A DNA stretch of 64,000 nt from Paraphysoderma sedebokerense (GCA_025602915.1 JAHLJZ010000012.1:372001-436000), one strand, 5' to 3'; positions 22,865 to 34,307 are shown, counted from the stretch's first letter. A program made the numbers and translations. The notes: generated by a model not told the origin, from the letters alone.

Positions 22865-24579
22865 ATGAGAGACAGACTAAAAGAATTGCAGGTGAACAAG
22901 TCTTGAACGACTTATTCTAAATTCTGCTGTCCTACATGCAATTCACACCTCTTCCATTTTCTTCCCCTATCACATACACTCCAGAAGTCCGTATCAGTAG
23001 CCTCTGCCGGTAACTCTTCTCCGCCCTACCAGGAAATGGATTTAGAAAAGGGTAGAGCGGACGAGCCCAACGGTGATATGAAGAAATTCTTTGATGAAGT
23101 ATTATCCCTCTTGTCTTAATCTTTCAAACACATGTTCTTTATAAAATATTAATTAATGTTATCTTTCAAAAACTTAATCTACAATTCTGTATTTATCGTA
23201 CGTCTCTGCAACATGTGATAATTCGATGTAATAGGTCAGTAGTATTCGAGAAAGCACGACGACACTTAAAAAGCTGATTCAAGATATCGAAGAAACTCAC
23301 GGAAAACAGCTGACTGCTGTATCAGAAGAACAGGGTGCTAGTGAGTTGCCTCTACGTCATCACTATTCAACACTGCTGTCCACTGTCAATTAACCCGAAA
23401 CATTTCGCCATTTTACCAAAGACAATGCGAATAATCTCGACAATATTATGGAACAAATTAATGAGCACAGTATAAACGTTCGAAATAAACTAAAAGCTAT
23501 GGAAGCCTCAACTAAAGCTTTCGGTGCCAAAAATCCAACATCAAGTGATTACAGAGTGAGAGTCAGTCAGGTACAGTTTACTTTACAATTTCTGTATACG
23601 TGTCTTTACGTAGTACTAACAATGCCATAAATAATCAATGGATTACAGCACGGCGTGTTAGTAAAAAAATTCACAGATGTAATGCACGAATACAATGACG
23701 TCCAAAGCAAATACAAGTTGAAGTACAAGCAGAGGCTGCAGAAACAATATTTAATAGGTTCGTCTTCCGATAAAATTCATCTAATTTTATTAGAAATGTG
23801 AAATCTAACATTATGCCTTTCTTTTCCGAATGAATGAAGTCAAACCCGATGCTACTGCTGACGAGGTAGAGAAAGTAGCAAATGGTGAAAGTGGTCCGAT
23901 TTTCGCTCAACAGGCAAGCCACTCAAATTACTTTCGTTTTGTGGGTTCTGGAATTCTGACTCTTATAATGTTTTTGCGATTTCCAGATACTGCCAACTGC
24001 ACAATACATGGAGGCCCGTAAAGCATTGCAAGACATTCAGGACAGGCACCAAGATATTGTGAAGATTGAAAAATCGATATTGGTACTTATTTCACATTTT
24101 AACATTCGCTCCACTTGCGAATCTAATCTCATTAATCTTTCTGCTTCATATTCATCTTTACGCAATGTGCTCCTACCAATATTGATCCTCATTTGCCATT
24201 CTTAACCCCCTGATGTCCTCGTTTATCTATTTATGCATCCTTATCCGGAAATTAGGAACTCCAACAACTTTTCATGGACATGGCAGCTCTCGTTTCTCAA
24301 CAGGGAGATTTGATTAACCAAATTGACACCAACGTTTCAAATGCCGTGATGAACACCGAGGCTGGTGTAAAAGAACTGGCCGCAGCAGTCAAAACTCAAA
24401 AAAGAACAAGAAAGGTATTTTTTCAGTTCCTAATTCCTATTTTGTCTTGATGTATTAATTCATTAATATTAAATTGACGACCCTTTACTTATCCGCAACA
24501 GCGAATGTGCACTCTTATTTTCTGCTTTATTATTATCGGAATTGTCGTGATTTTGGCACTCACTGTGTTCAAACGATAA
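22865..24579 (+). CDS. SSO1: Sso/syntaxin-1-type plasma-membrane t-SNARE
   Basis: Qa-SNARE for fusion of secretory vesicles with the plasma membrane. Exons join in frame from MRDRLKELQ to the stop at 24577. Residues about 30-180 form the Habc bundle (EVSSIRESTTTLKKLIQDIE, NIMEQINEHSINVRNKLKAM, YKLKYKQRLQKQYLIVKPDA). The SNARE motif is IVKIEKSILELQQLFMDMAA followed by LVSQQGDLINQIDTNV, with the central-layer Gln in FMDMA-x-LVxxQG. The C-terminal anchor is MCTLIFCFIIIGIVVILAL, then VFKR-stop. The Arg/Lys stretch before the anchor (KTQKRTRKR) is typical. At least seven introns. It lies about 490 bases upstream of VAM7, in the same direction. Confidence 0.93.
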
Positions 24580-25070
24580 TTTCATGAGTAGTCTCAATTC
24601 AACAGATGCTTGTGGCGGTGTTCGATCTGCTTTGTCTGGAGCCTAGGTGTCAAAGTGGACAAGTGTAAAGAGCCGAGCATGTTCAGGTTGCTTCTAGGTT
24701 AAATTTTGTCTTATTTGTAGGTTTTTCGAAATATTTATGATAGATCAAGGCTGTAGAGTAATTTAATATAGAAATTATTTAACTTCTCGACAGTAATGGC
24801 CTGGACAACGATTTAATTGCCGTCATTATGCTGCTCGGCTTGCGGTTATCTTTGCTTGTTTGTAATATAGTGATATAATAAATAATAATTAGAAAGAAGT
24901 CAAGTTCTAATTATATATCAGGTGATAGTTAATCTGCAACCATGTGGTCGTGATTTCACGAACCATCCCTTCTAGGACAGGAAGAGGTGTGGCATCCGCT
25001 CCGCTAGAATGCTCGTTTTAGACGTCGACAGACACAATAAACCATTCATAATTTTATAGTAACTCTAGCC
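24580..25070. other. Intergenic between SSO1-like and VAM7-like genes
   Basis: 491 bases that hold the 3' end of the syntaxin gene and the promoter of the VAM7-like gene. A very AT-rich block (about 24850-24920, with AATAAATAATAATTA) is a plausible polyadenylation region. Nothing else is recognised. Confidence 0.45.
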
Positions 25071-26426
25071 ATGTCGTCGTCATCCTCTCAAATACAATCC
25101 ATTTCTATCCGTTCGACCCGTCAAATCGAGAAATACACCATCTACGACATTACAGTTTCCACCCCAGTCCGACAATGGACCGTACCCCATCGGTACTCTG
25201 AATTCCTTAATCTCCATCAATCCCTCCAAACTGAGTTTCCATCTCCACCTAATCCTCCTGTTCCAGCCACAGTACCCCCAAAAATATATTTCAACAAATT
25301 TTCTAGTTCAGTCATCGAGAACAGAAGAAAAGCGTTAGAAGAGTACCTGCGTGTTTTATTAGAATGTAGCGATGATAGATGGAGGTGTTCGAAAACCTGG
25401 AAAGAATTTCTACAGATTCCTGAAGAACGACGGAATTCTTTTTCTTCGTCCTCGTTTAATGGATCCTCGTCGTTACCGTCTTCGTCATCCTTTTCGAATT
25501 CAAACTCAGATTCGAGTCAATTAGTATCATCCATTCAGCCACAACAATCTCTCGCTCAATCCCTTCGACAATTGTACAAGAAAAATCAATCTAATTCTCT
25601 AGACTCATCGTTTAACGGTTCATCCAACGTAAGCAACTTATCGGGCTCCTCTAGGTGGTATGACACTTATAGAACTTTAAACGCCCATTTAGTTTCAGCC
25701 AAGCAATTGGTGAACACCAGAGCTGTTTACTTGAGTCAAGGGCAATCTACCTTGGCTATTTCTGTAGCCGTCCAAGCTAAAAAAGAGTTGGAAATGATAG
25801 GAAAAGGAATCGAAGAGCTAGAGAGGACTCATACCGCTACCTCGGTAGATCCGAAATCAAGGTCACGGTCAAACTCAGCGACTAAACCCAAAGAAGGTGA
25901 GAGTGGAGTGACGGAAAAATTGAGTGATGCAGAAATTTCAAAACGGTTGGATTTAATAAGTACACTTAAATCCGAACTTTCAAGAATTCAAACAGAACTG
26001 TTGAAACTCCCGTCATCATTTAATTCACTTTCCCCATTTACATCGTCCGTTCCATCCTCAAACTCGACAACACTAGTCTCTACTTCACCTGCATCCTCTC
26101 GTCGTACATTTGGCACCGCCTCATCGTCTGATTCGCAATCATCTTCTGGTTTCCCTTCCTCGACAATTCCTAACTCGACATTACCATCTGAACTCAACAC
26201 GTTTTCTTCAGAGCAATTGCTATCCTATCAGACTTCTATTTTTTCGCAACAAGACGCTCAGTTGGAAGCTTTATCGCAAGTATTGAAGAAACAAAAGCAT
26301 ATCGGTGAAGCGATTCATAGCGAGTTGGAGTTACAAAATGAAATGTTGGATGAACTTGGTGAAGACGTAGACAGTGTAGACAGAAATCTGAAAAGGGCTG
26401 GAAGAAAGTTAGGGCGATTGCAGTAA
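25071..26426 (+). CDS. VAM7: Vam7-like PX-domain SNARE
   Basis: Qc-SNARE of vacuolar/late-endosomal fusion that binds PI3P through its PX domain and works with HOPS. It is 451 residues in a single exon, unlike its neighbours. The PX domain (about residues 8-125) contains VPHRYSEFLNLHQSL, the PPK turn with VPPKIYFNKF, and the basic stretch NRRKALEEYLRVLLE. A long Ser-rich linker follows, with an MIT-like helical segment (YRTLNAHLVSAKQLVNTRAV). The C-terminal SNARE motif runs from about 390 to the end: QDAQLEALSQVLKKQKHIGE, then ELELQNEMLDELGEDVDSVD, with no transmembrane anchor, as in Vam7. The lack of introns could reflect retroposition or simple intron loss. Confidence 0.9.
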   Translation: MSSSSSQIQSISIRSTRQIEKYTIYDITVSTPVRQWTVPHRYSEFLNLHQSLQTEFPSPPNPPVPATVPPKIYFNKFSSSVIENRRKALEEYLRVLLECSDDRWRCSKTWKEFLQIPEERRNSFSSSSFNGSSSLPSSSSFSNSNSDSSQLVSSIQPQQSLAQSLRQLYKKNQSNSLDSSFNGSSNVSNLSGSSRWYDTYRTLNAHLVSAKQLVNTRAVYLSQGQSTLAISVAVQAKKELEMIGKGIEELERTHTATSVDPKSRSRSNSATKPKEGESGVTEKLSDAEISKRLDLISTLKSELSRIQTELLKLPSSFNSLSPFTSSVPSSNSTTLVSTSPASSRRTFGTASSSDSQSSSGFPSSTIPNSTLPSELNTFSSEQLLSYQTSIFSQQDAQLEALSQVLKKQKHIGEAIHSELELQNEMLDELGEDVDSVDRNLKRAGRKLGRLQ

Positions 26427-27395
26427 ATGACGTTTTGGACGATCCGAAGAAAATGAATAATCGGCTGAATGCTGGGTGGACTCTTCAATCGTTCAGTATG
26501 GAGCACTTTGTGACTCAATTCTTGCTACCGAAAGAGGAATTGATACCAATGAAGGATGGGCATTGTAGTTCCAGGTGCAATGACGCAGCAGTCGTTTTTG
26601 GTTTTCAAGATTCTATTCAATTTCATGTAAATATCGTGGAATACATTGATACCCTTTTTTGCTCTCGAAAATTTAAGCTATTAATGATTGCAGCATGAAC
26701 CTGCAAGACAAGCTACAAACTGATCTAAAATTCGAAACTGACCGCAGGGTATCCGTTGCATGCATATGGCCGCCGTCAGGCAGAAACATAAATAACAGAA
26801 TGAGAAAGCAATCGTCGAATTAAGCTTTGAATCAGCACCTGAAACACACCTCACCGAGCGTATCAGTTAGATACGAATGCGATGCGGTTGTGTAGGTTGA
26901 AACGCGCGTCTGTTGAATGCCAGTTGATTGCTGTGCCTGATCCGTCGCAACCAGGCACAAACCAGCATTGAGGAGGCTCCGGTGCCATAAAGGTGACATC
27001 AGTTGAGTTGAATCTTTGTTTCATAAAATAATTCATCAAGTACCATAATAATGCTAACAGTTGTTTCAGCCGCAAAGTCTCACCGTAACGGAACCCGTCG
27101 AACAATCACTGCGGTCTTGTCCGCTGACATAGATTGGTCGTCCCGAGAAAGTCTGTAACAAAACCGTAAAAAATCATAATTGCCTCCGTTCTTGTATCCT
27201 CCATTTGAATCAATCTGAAACTGTGATATACCACACAACAACTCCAGATGACAGGTCATTTGATTTCCGTTGGACTATTGTCATCCCAGTTGCCAATCTC
27301 GGATTTGTATTTATAGAAAAAGAGTCCGCTTCCAGGCCTGTGTAAATTTGTAAAACTCTTCTGCCTATAATCGGCCTTATAATTGGAAAACTAAA
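26427..27395. other. Intergenic upstream of ART-like gene 1, with a minus-strand coding relic
   Basis: About 970 bases. The first half shows nothing clear. From about 27350 down to 26863 on the minus strand, protein-like text appears in more than one frame, for example SGRPIYVSGQDRSDCSTG and PPQCWFVPGCDGSGTAINW, rich in Gly, Ser and Cys as in small secreted proteins. I could not fit one start, canonical introns and one stop to it, so it looks like a decayed or mis-predicted small gene. The plus-strand promoter of the ART-like gene, with TATTTATA near 27308, overlaps its 5' side. Confidence 0.35.
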
Positions 27396-28598
27396 ATGAT
27401 TCGCTCTTCAAAACGATTCGCTTGGGTTTTTATTGTGTTGGCTGTTATCGTAGTCGGGGAATATAGCGTGGGCAATGCAATACCACAAACAAAGTCATCA
27501 GGCAAGGTCGCAAATAAAAGACAAAGACGCAACCTAATTATGAATTCGAAAGTTATTCATCCCGGTTTATCTCTTAGAGGTATGTTCATCGAGTATGACA
27601 GGTTTTAGGCATGTAGGAATGTTTAAAATAACCTTCCATTCTTTACTCCCAAAAAATCCATAGATGCGAAACCAGTTAAATTGTCAGAACTAGCTGGTTC
27701 ATGTCCTGCTCCAAAATCTGGCAAATTTCGTTCGAGTTCCCGAAGTCAATCACAATTTACACGACTTCACAAAAGATCATCCCAAGCCGATAGAATAGCG
27801 TCTCAACTTCCACCACAATTCAGACTCACGATGCCGTCCGATCCGAATGTTGATTATACAAATTGCTATCAATTGGTTGGATATCATGGAACTTGTACTC
27901 GAAGGAATGCAGACAGCATCGAAAGGGCCATCACGCCTCAACCCCTGCGGAGAGGAAATCGATTGCAGCTCGGAGAAGGCTTTTATATCACTCCCAATCC
28001 GTTTGATGGGTATAGCTTTGCGGAAAAATGTAAGTTTCTTACCTCTTTGAGAGAATTTTTGTATAAAATTATGATGTGGGTTTACAAAGAAAATTAACGT
28101 TGATAACTGAATTATTTAATGAAATAATCAGCGTGTGACGATAATCGCCTCAGCAATGAACCAGCCTTGTGTGCGGTTTACATTGAGCGAGAATCCTTCA
28201 AATCCCTATCTAAACTTTTTGTGCCTCGTGCCACTAATCCGAATAACCCACACAAAACAAAAACTTTATGGTGGTCTAATCCCGACCTGGCGGAATGGCA
28301 TAGAAAACACGGAACATCACCTAGAAACACCATTCTATTTTCTCGCGTCGACGTCGGAATGCACGATTTAAATCTGCCTTCTGATGACTTCATATCGTTT
28401 CAAGGAAAGATACCGAACGAGATATTAAGCCAAGATCGTGTTATGGCGAAATGCGTGATGCAAAACTCAATAGAATTGGACGAAGATGAATATACGCTGG
28501 ATTGGCCAAATTTGTTCCCAGAATGGGGTACCAAAGTCTGGGGAGGCCAACCACCACCACCAGAGCGAATCCATACTGTTACAATTGAAGAGATATAG
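27396..28598 (+). CDS. Secreted ADP-ribosyltransferase-like protein, copy 1
   Basis: Predicted secreted protein with an ART fold like the His-Tyr-Glu group. Three exons: 27396-27580, about 27663-28029, and about 28132-28598. The start gives a hydrophobic signal segment (FAWVFIVLAVIVVGEYSVGN). A propeptide-like basic region follows. The ART core starts at NCYQLVGYHGTCTRRNADSI: the His of YHGT and the spacing to LQLGEGFYITPNPFDGYSFA match motifs 1 and 2 of ARTs. Exon 3 has CDDNRLSNEPALCAVYIERE and IPNEILSQDRVMAKCVM; the Glu of PNEIL, kept in copy 2, is my candidate for the third catalytic residue. Cysteines at equal positions in both copies suggest disulfides. About 335 residues, looks whole. 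Substrate and role are unknown; an effector or defence role is inference. Confidence 0.65.
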
Positions 28599-29273
28599 AA
28601 GAAATCAGAAGGATACATTTAAAAATTATTTAACCAACTACAAGTTCCATCAAGGGACTTATGCAGATATCATGATTACATAATGCAATCTTGCGTCTAG
28701 TGAATAGTGACTCTTGTCGTACTCTTTGATTAAAGTTATAATTTGGATACAAGTACGAATTATGTATAGAAATATAAGAATAGAAATATACGATTAGTCT
28801 TTCAGCATCCTTCGCTCACACGCCACTGCGGGTTCATTCTTAGATTTGCGTATCAGAAAATTGAACAGCCTCTGTCTCTGGCAAGTCATTATGTAGAGTG
28901 GGTATATTAGAACGATCCTTCGCCTGGTTTAATTGAACTACACCTCGTAGACTCTTTCAACAAGTAGCTGACCATATTCTTGGATTCGATCTGGAATGGC
29001 ACTGCGAGCAACGAGTTGGAATTGCAGAATGAGTTGTTCCAATAATCGGGAGGACAACACGACATCGGATATGGCAAGGAGTGGGAGGAGTTTTGAATCA
29101 GGGGGACAACAATTTGCAACTTGGAAACACGTCGGATCCCGTTCCCGCCCGTCTCTGAAAAATTTCGTGTGAGCTTTTCAAGTTGCTTATCGCTGCGAAT
29201 CCCTTTTTTAAATATACCAATTTGTGGGTATTTTGCACATTGAGTACGCTAATATATTCGATCGATAGACGAT
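28599..29273. other. Spacer between the two ART-like paralogues
   Basis: About 675 bases, holding the 3' end of copy 1 and the promoter of copy 2. A minus-strand open stretch at 28938-29158 reads as a Leu-rich helical peptide (SSRLLEQLILQFQLVA), but it has no start codon and no compatible upstream exon. It is not called as a gene. No terminal repeats or mobile-element ends were found that would explain the duplication. Confidence 0.4.
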
Positions 29274-30546
29274 ATGTTGCATTTGGCAAACCGATTTGTT
29301 TGGCTTTTCGTGGTGCTCGGCTCCCTCATCGTATGCAACTTCACGGTTGGCGATGAATTCTCTGACATTTTGTCAGGAACAAAAACCCGCCGAAGTTTGC
29401 TACTACAAAACACAGTTTTGGAATCTAAAACGATACATCCTGGTTTATCTCTAGAGAGTGGGTTTCCTACAATGTATAGAATCTGCTAACGCTATAATTA
29501 ACAATTTTCTTGTCTTTTTTCCTTCTTGTTAGATGCCCCATCAATCAGTATATCGGGTTCAGCAAAATCATGCCCTCTTCAGACCCTGCGTGAATCTGGT
29601 GAAATCCTTCATCGAAATTCTCAAGCAGCTAGACTTCGGAGAAGATTATCGCAAGATGATGAAATACAGTCCTCTCTTCCACATCAATTCAAACTTACTT
29701 CGCCGTTAGATCTGAGTGTAGATTACACCTATTGCTATCAATTAATCGGATATCATGGAACCTGCACTCGAAAGAACGCACAGAGCATAGAAAAAGCTAT
29801 TTTGCCTCAACCGCTTGGGCCGGGCCGAGATTTACAACTTGGTGAAGGATTCTATGTGACTTCAGACCCTTTTATAGGATATTCACTGGGCAGTAAATGT
29901 AAGTGTCGTTGAATACGCGATTTCAATTTTTATAAAGATGCAGAGGTATTTAAGACAGAACTGACTTTCTTAATATGAATTGTTATTGCGATCTGCAGCA
30001 TGCAATGACAATGGCCACAAAACCGAACCAGCGTTATGTGCCGTCTACATTGATCGAGAAGTTTTTAACTCACTCTCTAAACTTTTCGTGCCTCGTTCGA
30101 TGGTTCGAGACTCCTCGGACAAATCTAAGGGATTATGGTGGTCGGCTGGTACTGTTAACCGTGCGGAATGGCAAAGAAAATACGAAACAAAACCCGAAAA
30201 TGCCATTCTCTTTTCTCACATCCACAACGTAGAACATGAATTGAATCTGCCAAGTGTCGGTATAGATTTCTTCCAAGCAAAGTTACCTAACGAATTGCTA
30301 TTAATGAATCGCGTCAAAGCGAAATGTGTGATGAAAGATGATTTAGAGCTAGACGACGAAACGTACATGCTAGATTACCCGAATTTGTTCCTACAATGGA
30401 ATACGAAAGTCTGGGGTGATAAAATATCACAAGAAAATTCCGAACGAGGAGGTAAAGATGGCAAAGAGTCCCGAGGTTCTTCCTCTAGATTGCAGACAGA
30501 AGAAAGGGAGGAAAATCCACGGAAAAGACAACGTACAAGTAATTAG
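29274..30546 (+). CDS. Secreted ADP-ribosyltransferase-like protein, copy 2
   Basis: Tandem paralogue of the upstream ART-like gene, with the same three-exon layout and the same intron phases (phase 1 after LSL-E/R, phase 1 after the GYS block). Signal peptide: VWLFVVLGSLIVCNFTVGD. The core reads YCYQLIGYHGTCTRKNAQSI, then LQLGEGFYVTSDPFIGYSLG, CNDNGHKTEPALCAVYIDRE and LPNELLLMNRVKAKCVM. The two proteins share long identical stretches in the ART core and diverge near the N- and C-termini. The C-terminus here is Lys/Glu/Arg-rich (EERGGK-like, ending RKRQRTSN), where copy 1 ends PPPPERIHTVTIEEI. It looks whole. About 350 residues. Confidence 0.65.
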
Positions 30547-31112
30547 TCTGAAAGAGTTAAATGTTAATTGTAGATATATATGAAGATAGACAACTGGATG
30601 TGACGATGTCACGTTCGAAACTCTCTCGACCGTTAATGTCCGGGATAGTTGCAACTCGAAATGCGCAAATATTTGATAAATTTAGACTAAAACGATAGTA
30701 TTTCCTGATTGTAAGTTATTTCTGTCATGTGTAGAACGATAAGCTCTTCTATGGAATTTGATGTTTTGGTTTCGGAGCCAAGAGGCAGAGATCCAAAGTC
30801 GACAAACCTATCGGTTAGTTGGTATCACTGCAGTGTATCATAAATTGTATGGTATTGGCATTGATAGTATCGCTATAAACAGTCAGCGTGTTCTGAGCAT
30901 ACATCCAGGCGCCGATGCTGTGGCTTAGCCGTATTCCCGTCGTGTAATTTATGTAATAAAAGCAGTCGATTCTATCCGACAGTGACCAAACACAAGCAAT
31001 CGGATCTGAAAAGCACAAACACTTTATCTCATAAGTTAAAACATTAACTAGATTACAATGTTCCATAATTTAACAAAATAAATAGTAGCTACTCATTTCA
31101 TACTGCAATCGG
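30547..31112. other. Intergenic, with a possible orphan minus-strand exon (30805-31007)
   Basis: About 565 bases between ART-like copy 2 and the end of SHQ1. On the minus strand an acceptor (TGTGCTTTTCAG) is followed by about 66 codons: DPIACVWSLSDRIDCFYYIN, LSHSIGAWMYAQNTLTVYSD, and an end IQFMIHCSDTN-stop. It is Cys-containing and strand-rich, like a small extracellular domain. No 5' exon can be seen before SHQ1 begins, so it is a fragment or relic at best. Confidence 0.3.
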
Positions 31113-31171
31113 CTAACGGAGGGCTTCCTCGCTCTCCACATTCATGTCAACGCCGCCATCTAAATTAGAAC

Positions 31172-33905
31172 CTAATTCCTCCGGTTCACTTTCGCAGTCG
31201 CTTTCACTTTCATCTTCAGTATCATCTTCAGTATCATCAGTACTTTCGTCTTCGCTTTCTTTTCGCTTTCGCCATAATCTGATTCTTCTTCATTGTCCTC
31301 GGCTAATTCTCCCTCATCTGCCAACCTTTCTAGTTCAACAAGTCCCAATTGAAGGTCACTTTTCTGAACAGTAACCATCCTTAATTCCTCCGCTATTATT
31401 TGGCATCGTTTCTTTTCCTTTTTACCCCAACTACTAACCCAACTCACCATGTCCTCCACCCAAACTTTATTAAGGATCCACCTCAATTCATCTTTCGATA
31501 GAATATCGTAAATTGATAATAATGCCTTTAATATGGCTTTGGAACCGAGCAATAGAATAAACGTCACATCTTTATGAAGTTGTTCAGCCAGAGAAAACGA
31601 TCGATAAAGTGGATACGATAGCGAACGTCGATATGAGGTTACGACTGCATCATTGATGGTACTGGGAGCCTACATTTATTGTACAGAGATTATACCGTTA
31701 AAAATGAGCGGAGGAACACCAAAGAAAATCAAAAGAATAAAGATCTGAAAGGAATTTCAGAGGAATAAAGCAAACTAACATCAAGTGCTGACAGACAAGC
31801 AGACAGTTTAGCCACAGTCCACCCTGATTCAACTGTATTTTCGCCTTCAGTGGTTCGATAATTGTAGCAATATGCATACAGCAAATCGATTAGTGCGAGA
31901 TACAAAGGCTTTTGTTCCTTCTTTGAAAGTAGCACTGTTGTAAATCAATATCACAGCATATAAATTAGCAGGACGTTTTTGAGGGCGATTTTGCCTTTAA
32001 ACTGAAAAGCGATGGACAAACATATACATACATTCTTTGGATCGCAAGTTGATCATCTGTGACTTTTCAAATTCAGAGAATTTTATGTCCTTTGAAGCAT
32101 ATTCATAAATAATTGGCACGGAATATTCTTCGTCACCGCAGTTTCCTGGGCGGTTATTGATGACGTTTGGGCATTTCTCCGTCGACGGCTGTGACTGCTT
32201 CATCGAAGAAAGCGGCATTCTTTCGTTTTCAATGAGTGAAATCCCCGATAAAGTCTTTGAAAGCTCTGAAAATCAAAGTAAAATTGTTAGAAATTTGGAC
32301 GCCAGCCTCCATGGCAGTAAGAGGAAAGCAACCTTCGACTGATGAACAAGAGACTTGGAACGGCGATTCGCACGACGCTTGATCTTTCGCTACACTATCG
32401 GAACTCAATATTTCTGCAAAATGGAGTAATTGTTAGAGTTATCTAGTTGAAAAAAAAATGAAGTAATACCAACCTTGAATTAACGGTTGCCTCTTCTGAA
32501 ATGTATTTGAACCTTCGTCCAGTGGCTCTATCAGTTTTGACTTCGGCTGGAAGCTGTCGCCGGAATTAGGATTCGACTCCGAAGGGTCTTGTTTAATGAA
32601 TATACTGTCAGTAATCGGCATCATTGCGTGCTAATTCTAGTCACGTACCTCGTATTAGGAATGCACTGTCATTGCCTGCCACGTCTAAAAATTCTCGTTT
32701 AACCATGATAACCTCATTTCCATCCTCATTCAATTCCTGCTTTTTCTGACGTCTTGATAATTTAGAATTAGACGAACTTAGAGTATTCTGTGGAAGAGAC
32801 TTTAACAATCTCTCATATGTTTCAGTCCACCAAGGGTTATAATTGATGTAATAATCGATCTCCTCATGGTTGATGTAGTCAGATCTAATGTTAACAGGGC
32901 TTTAAGTCAATATCTTGACAAATATTAATATATAGACCTAGTAGGAACCTACAGGTAATACTCCGGGTCAAACTTGTCATTTTCGCGATCCAACCTTTCT
33001 TGCTTTCTAGACTGTGGATTTGAACTGGGGCTATCAGGGTTAGCAACATCCAAAACTTCGTGCAGTTCATCTTGATGTGAGGCGAAGACAGATGTGTATG
33101 CGTTATTAAAACCGTATCGAGGGGTTGAAACAAGTAAATTCTAAAGTAAGGCAACGAATGACCGTCAGAATACTAATGTACAAGACTAGAGACGCAGTAT
33201 GATATTTCGGAGCCGAAATGACGCACCAATTCTTCTTGAGGCAGCTGTTGAGGGAACTCCCAGTCTTCATCGCTTTCAGTATCGTCATCGACATCCTCTT
33301 GCGAATGCGTCGAATGCGAGTCCTCTAACCCTTCCAAACTTTCGTCACCGTCAGTCCCAAGAACCTGAATTCCCACACCAACATTATTTTTTAATTTTTC
33401 CACCTTTTGTGATTCTTTCTTCGTCATGAGCAATTTCGAGACTAAATCCAAATCCTCAAACTCTTCCCCAGGATTCAACTTTGGTAACTTGGCCGTAATC
33501 TCCCCTTTTGCAATATCATAAGAAGCAGATTCACGGCCATCTTCAATTAATGAATGTGAAAATGTCAGCCTAATATATCAAAGAAAGAAACACAGTTTGA
33601 TCATTGTCAGTGTGAGTTAATACGGTTGACTTGCAATAATGCGATTGAAACGAGATTAAACATAGGGAAAGATTTCCTCACCGAAGGAAATAAGGTTTTA
33701 CGTAAAACTTGAATACATTGTCTTGAATGAAAAATTCGACATCTTGCGACTATAATTCATACATGTAACAAAAGTTCAATCGGTTAGAACAAATGCGGAA
33801 GAACATCCTTGAGCGGTCTAAAGAACAAACCTTGATGTACGGACACCGAATAATGGCTGTGACATAATCATCATCCTGAGAGAGGGAAAACTTTGGCGTA
33901 ATCAT
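31172..33905 (-). CDS. SHQ1: SHQ1, H/ACA snoRNP assembly factor
   Basis: SHQ1 chaperones Cbf5/dyskerin during H/ACA snoRNP assembly. The start at 33905 gives MITPKFSLSQDDDYVTAIIR, then the CS-domain hallmark DNVFKFYVKPYFLRLTF and KGEITAKLPKLNPGEEFEDL. An acidic linker (about residues 150-190) follows. Then come YGFNNAYTSVF, the SHQ1-specific domain with NYNPWWTETYERLLKSLP, LYLALIDLLYAYCYNYRTTE, SYRRSLSYPLYRSFSLAEQL and LLLGSKAILKALLSIYDIL. The final 40 residues are odd. The acidic run EDNEEESDYGES switches to a Lys/Met-rich sequence ending VNRRN, while the neighbouring frame continues as a typical acidic tail (ESEDESTDDTEDDTEDESES) to a stop at 31113. This suggests a one-base shift near 31265, real or from assembly. 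Confidence 0.9.
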
Positions 33906-34307
33906 TGAATTACAATTCAATTAGAGAAATGAAATACTTGCCGGATGGAATGACTAGTGAGATGAAGTGAGAAATCTTAATTACCAAGTCACGTGTTGGT
34001 TGATGTCGGACACCGTGGGTGACCAGATGGACGGTTACTCAACTTAATATACTACATATTCGCGACAACAGCGACGCAAGACTATCGAGTAATTATGATC
34101 ATTTTAGTGCAATGTAGTCACTTTATCATTTATTTATTGGTTTCAAGAGTTGTTGCAACTAATTGAGCAATAAATAAAAGACGAGTATAAAATTTACAAG
34201 GAATCCAAACATTCTCCCTTTTGTCAAACAAATGCAACGGATTTATGAAGCCACACTTTCGCATGAAAGTTTGCGATCCGGATCCTCTGAATGAAGCATT
34301 CTACAAT
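33906..34307. other. SHQ1 promoter and 3' flank of tetraspan copy A
   Basis: About 400 bases. It has a CACGTG at 33990-33995, 85 bases before the SHQ1 ATG, and TTATCATTTATTTATTGGTT at about 34123, which recurs downstream of copy B at about 36677. The second half is therefore the downstream part of the duplicated unit. Confidence 0.5.

Noticed and set aside
28995-29050. Resemblance of GAGTTGGAATTGCAGAATGA to the VAM7 SNARE region (GAGTTGGAGTTACAAAATGA)
   Set aside because: The match is about 20 bases only and does not extend on either side. It is more likely chance than a duplicated gene fragment.
28938-29158. A minus-strand Leu-rich open stretch between the ART-like genes (SSRLLEQLILQFQLVA)
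   Set aside because: There is an acceptor-like site before it, but the only visible upstream ATG exon gives a stop at the junction.
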